This document shows positions 61,255 through 64,000 of a stretch of 64,000 bases of DNA, one piece after another. The DNA is taken from the NCBI RefSeq assembly GCF_000473045.1, contig NZ_AXAY01000023.1, forward strand, positions 1 to 64,000, written 5' to 3'. A model generated the notes under the pieces. The model was given only the letters and a program-made list of their open reading frames with translations, did no database searches and had not been told where the DNA came from. The position numbers and the translations under genes are program-made. Position 1 is the first letter of the stretch. Each line of letters opens with the position of its first letter. This DNA is from Bradyrhizobium sp. WSM3983 (GTDB lineage Bacteria > Pseudomonadota > Alphaproteobacteria > Rhizobiales > Xanthobacteraceae).

Positions 61255-62673
61255 CTATTCTCCTGCCGGAAGGTGAATGAGGGCAGCTGCCGCATCTGGC
61301 CGGTCGACGGCTGACAGGGGCCGATTAGGAAGAACGGCGGTTGGTGGCAGCCCAAGGCGACCGACCGGTCCTGCACGCAGCAGCCTGTAGATGTAGAAGA
61401 TGCCGAACGCAAAGATGAAACTGTAGATCGCGCCAAAAACGATGAGCGAGATCATTGCCGTGCCCTTCGTGAGGAATGGCGTCATCGCATCCACGGTTCT
61501 CAGCACGCCGTAGACCACCCAGGGCTGACGTCCCACCTCGGCCGTGAACCAGCCGGTCAACGTCGCGACGAAGGGCAGAGGAAAGCTGAGAAACGTTGCC
61601 CAGAGCACCGTCCGGTTTCGCGCCAGACGCCCTTTGCGGCTCAGATATGATCCGACCCAGGCCAGAGCCAACATAAGGACGCCGCAGCCGACCATGATCC
61701 GGAAGCTGAAGAAAGGAATGAGTATCGGCGGCCAATCGCTCTCAGGAATGCTATCGAGCCCAACTTCCGCGGCGTCGAGGCTGTCAGAGTCGATCAAACT
61801 GCCCCAGGGCGGTGGCAAAGTGATCGCGAAAAGGTTGCGCCGATTTGCGACGTCCGGCCACGCCAGCAGCACTTCGGATGCCGGCTGTTCATTGTGCCAT
61901 CGCGCCTCGATGGCGGCCATCTTCGCGGGCTGGTAGCGGACAACGTATTCACCGTTGAGGTGACCGAAGATGATCTGGACGGGAACGAGCACGGCCGCGA
62001 GATACAAGCCCATACGGAGCATGATTTTTGCTTCGGCGATAAACATTCCCCGCAGCAAATACCAGGCGCCCGTCGCAGCCACGCAGAATGCGCCGGTCAG
62101 GTAAGCTGCAAGAAGCATGTGCGGAAAGCGCGACCAGACCACCGAATTGAAGATGATCTTGGCCCAATCGTTTGGCGCGAACATTCCGTTCTCGACGACA
62201 TAGCCGACCGGAACTTGCATCCAGCTGTTGTTGATCATGATCCAGAACGCCGACAGCGTGGTGCCGAGGGCGACCATTGCGGTCGAAAACAGGTAGAACC
62301 ACGCAGGGACTTTCGGCCGGCCGAACAGAAGTACGCCGAGGAAACCCGCCTCTAGCGCAAAAGCAGTGAATGTTTCATACGAGAGAAGCACCCCCTGGAT
62401 CGGTCCCGTCATCCGTGAAAAGTCGCTCCAGTTGGTGCCTATCTCGAAGGCCATGACGACCCCCGAGACCACGCCGAGTCCGAAAGCCACGGCGAAGATC
62501 TTAAGCCAGAAGTCGAACAGCACGCGGTACGCCGGGCGCCCAGTCGCGAGATGAAGGGCCTCCAGGACAGTGAGCCACGCCGCCAGGCCGATCGTGAAGG
62601 ACGGAAAGATGATGTGAAACGAAACGGTGAACGCGAACTGCAGTCGCGACAGAAGAAGCGCGGTGATCTCCAT
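61255..62673 (-). CDS. cydA: Cytochrome bd-type quinol oxidase subunit I (CioA-like)
   Basis: A 472-residue subunit carrying the hemes. The heme b595 ligand His is in FTVSFHIIFPSFTIG near residue 20, ALEAGFLGVLLFG holds the conserved Glu, and AEVGRQPWVVYGVLRT is the family signature in its CIO form. At 472 residues, against 522 for E. coli CydA, it should have the short Q-loop of cyanide-insensitive oxidases. It oxidises quinol and reduces oxygen without pumping protons. It starts 13 bases after the PoxB-like gene. Confidence 0.94.
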   Translation of the reverse strand: MEITALLLSRLQFAFTVSFHIIFPSFTIGLAAWLTVLEALHLATGRPAYRVLFDFWLKIFAVAFGLGVVSGVVMAFEIGTNWSDFSRMTGPIQGVLLSYETFTAFALEAGFLGVLLFGRPKVPAWFYLFSTAMVALGTTLSAFWIMINNSWMQVPVGYVVENGMFAPNDWAKIIFNSVVWSRFPHMLLAAYLTGAFCVAATGAWYLLRGMFIAEAKIMLRMGLYLAAVLVPVQIIFGHLNGEYVVRYQPAKMAAIEARWHNEQPASEVLLAWPDVANRRNLFAITLPPPWGSLIDSDSLDAAEVGLDSIPESDWPPILIPFFSFRIMVGCGVLMLALAWVGSYLSRKGRLARNRTVLWATFLSFPLPFVATLTGWFTAEVGRQPWVVYGVLRTVDAMTPFLTKGTAMISLIVFGAIYSFIFAFGIFYIYRLLRAGPVGRLGLPPTAVLPNRPLSAVDRPDAAAALIHLPAGE

Positions 62674-62686
62674 GATGCGACCGCCC

Positions 62687-64000
62687 TTACCGCCAGAGAT
62701 TGGTCTTTGCGAGGTCGATGACCTCGTCGGCCCGGCCGCTCATGATCGCCTTCACCATGTAGAGCGAGAAGCCCTTCGCCATCTCGACGTTTATCGACGG
62801 CGGTACCGCAAGCTCTGTGCGGCTGACGACGGCATCGATGAGAACGGGGCCATCGTGCGCAAACGCCGCGGCGATTCCCTCCTCCACCTTCGCGGGGTCT
62901 TCGATCCGAATGCCGCGAATGCCGACAGCTTCGGCCATGGCCGCAAAATTGGGGTTCTTGAGCTCGGTGCCAAAATCGAGGAAACCGGTGCCCTTCTGCT
63001 CGAGCTCGATGAAACCGAGAGCGCCGTTGTTGAACACCACCACCTTCGTGGGAAGGCGGTGCTGCACGAGCGTGAGCAAGTCGCCCATAAGCATGGTGAC
63101 GCCCCCGTCGCCCGAGAGCGAGATCACCTGTCGTCCCGGAAAAGCGGCTTGTGCGCCAATTGCCTGCGGCATCGCATTGGCCATCGAGCCGTGCCAGAAT
63201 GACCCGATCAGCCGCCGCTTGCCGTTCATCGCGAGATATCGCGCTGCCCAGACCGTCGGCAGTCCGACATCGCAGGTGAAGACCGCATCATCGGAAGCCA
63301 AATCGCTAACGGACTTCGCGACCTGCTGCGGGTGAATCAACTTGCCGCTGCCCGCGCGAGCAAGCTCATCAAGGCCCTTGCGTGCTTTACCGTAATGTTC
63401 GCGTGCCTGAGCAAGATGACTACCGTCTCGCTTCTCCTTGAGGAGCGGCAGAAGTGCGTCAGCCGTCGCGCCCACGTCGCCAATTACGGCGAGATCGACC
63501 GGAGTTCGTCGCCCGATGACCTCCGCTCTCAGGTCGACCTGCGCGATCTTCACCCCCGAACCGCGCGGATAGAACTGTCGGTACGGGAAGTCGGTCCCAA
63601 GCATCAGCAGGACGTCGCAATCCAGCATCGCGTAATAGCCCGATGAAAAGCCGAGGAGACCAGTCATGCCGACGTCATATGGGTTATCCCACTCGACATG
63701 TTCCTTGCCTCTCAGCGCGTGAACGACAGGCGCCTTGAGGCGCTCGGCGAGAGCGACGACTTGATCATGCGCGCCTTGACAGCCGGAGCCGCAGAGCATC
63801 GTCACGCGCCCGTTTCCGTTGAGCAGTGCGGCCAATCGATCCAAGGCATCGTTCGCTGCCGGCACGGCCGGTCGGGCCGGCAGCAGGTTCGCGGGCTGCG
63901 GATCCGATCCCATTTCGGCAGGCTGCAGCGCGACATCACCCGGAATGACGATCACGGAGACGCCGCGGTTTGTGACGGCCTGCCGGATGGCGAGCTCGAG
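62687..64000 (-). CDS. Thiamine-pyrophosphate pyruvate oxidase-like enzyme (PoxB-like), 5' end outside the window
   Basis: The open frame runs to the window edge, so at least the first 130 or so residues are missing. The visible 437 residues hold the central domain and the TPP-binding domain with SLSGDGGVTMLMGDLLTLVQ and FNNGALGFIELEQ, the GDG...NN motif. The C-terminus VKAIMSGRADEVIDLAKTN resembles the tail by which PoxB binds membranes. PoxB decarboxylates pyruvate to acetate and passes electrons to quinone; acetolactate-synthase-like members are the alternative. Its place before cydAB favours a quinone-linked oxidase. Confidence 0.85.
   Translation of the reverse strand, partial: LELAIRQAVTNRGVSVIVIPGDVALQPAEMGSDPQPANLLPARPAVPAANDALDRLAALLNGNGRVTMLCGSGCQGAHDQVVALAERLKAPVVHALRGKEHVEWDNPYDVGMTGLLGFSSGYYAMLDCDVLLMLGTDFPYRQFYPRGSGVKIAQVDLRAEVIGRRTPVDLAVIGDVGATADALLPLLKEKRDGSHLAQAREHYGKARKGLDELARAGSGKLIHPQQVAKSVSDLASDDAVFTCDVGLPTVWAARYLAMNGKRRLIGSFWHGSMANAMPQAIGAQAAFPGRQVISLSGDGGVTMLMGDLLTLVQHRLPTKVVVFNNGALGFIELEQKGTGFLDFGTELKNPNFAAMAEAVGIRGIRIEDPAKVEEGIAAAFAHDGPVLIDAVVSRTELAVPPSINVEMAKGFSLYMVKAIMSGRADEVIDLAKTNLWR

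Overview
The window reads as chromosome of a high-GC alphaproteobacterium, most probably Bradyrhizobium or a close relative (Nitrobacteraceae). The grounds are an alphaproteobacterial 5-aminolevulinate synthase, an MbfA-type ferritin/VIT1 membrane protein, a BA14K-like secreted protein, an RpoH sigma factor, two substrate-binding proteins of the branched-chain amino acid (HAAT) ABC class, and several small exported proteins of the kind common in that group. No rRNA, tRNA, CRISPR array or prophage was seen.

1-1244 is one intact IS3-family element with perfect 27-bp ends and an A6G frameshift site; base 1 is exactly its left end. 1789-16665 is a catabolic island: two related LysR regulators bracket three zinc-independent quinone oxidoreductases, an alpha/beta hydrolase, a GntR regulator with an aldehyde dehydrogenase, and a divergent operon of crotonase, ABC solute-binding protein, 3-hydroxyisobutyrate dehydrogenase, quinone oxidoreductase and malonyl-CoA-synthetase-like ligase. 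A second solute-binding protein closes it, beside a decayed LivG-type ATPase that I recognise on the opposite strand (14942-15230). I infer a semialdehyde-to-(methyl)malonyl-CoA route built from a hydrolytic dehydrogenase and a ligase.

17.5-24.7 kb holds miscellaneous genes: a ClpP-fold exported protein, a Sel1-repeat protein, a kup potassium transporter broken by one in-frame TAG, SURF1 and a stress-type membrane protein. 24.9-35.7 kb is a tightly packed ten-gene minus-strand array: lutABC (lactate to pyruvate), malic enzyme, AEC carrier, fumarase C, an aromatic-acid-exporter-like protein, a DUF1275 protein, and a FUSC/DUF1656 efflux pair. 36-45.9 kb carries small exported proteins, a DUF4396 gene overlapping an unlisted 59-residue His/Met-rich membrane microprotein, and an iron/heme/stress block (mbfA, aqpZ, katA, hemA, cupin, rpoH).

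46-55.7 kb holds an RND pump with its adaptor, low-complexity exported proteins, a sorbosone-dehydrogenase-like lipoprotein with a DUF2231 protein, a beta-hydroxyacid dehydrogenase and an FMN reductase. 56-64 kb is a second compact minus-strand operon: pyruvate-oxidase-like enzyme (cut by the window end), CIO-type cytochrome bd (cydAB), a second malic enzyme and NDH-2, followed by a HlyD/AaeA-like adaptor. Its enzymes together form a malate/pyruvate-fed respiratory chain in which no step pumps protons. The two malic-enzyme operons also each hold part of what elsewhere is a single AaeXAB-type efflux system. These two operons, and the island route, are the most interesting parts of the window.
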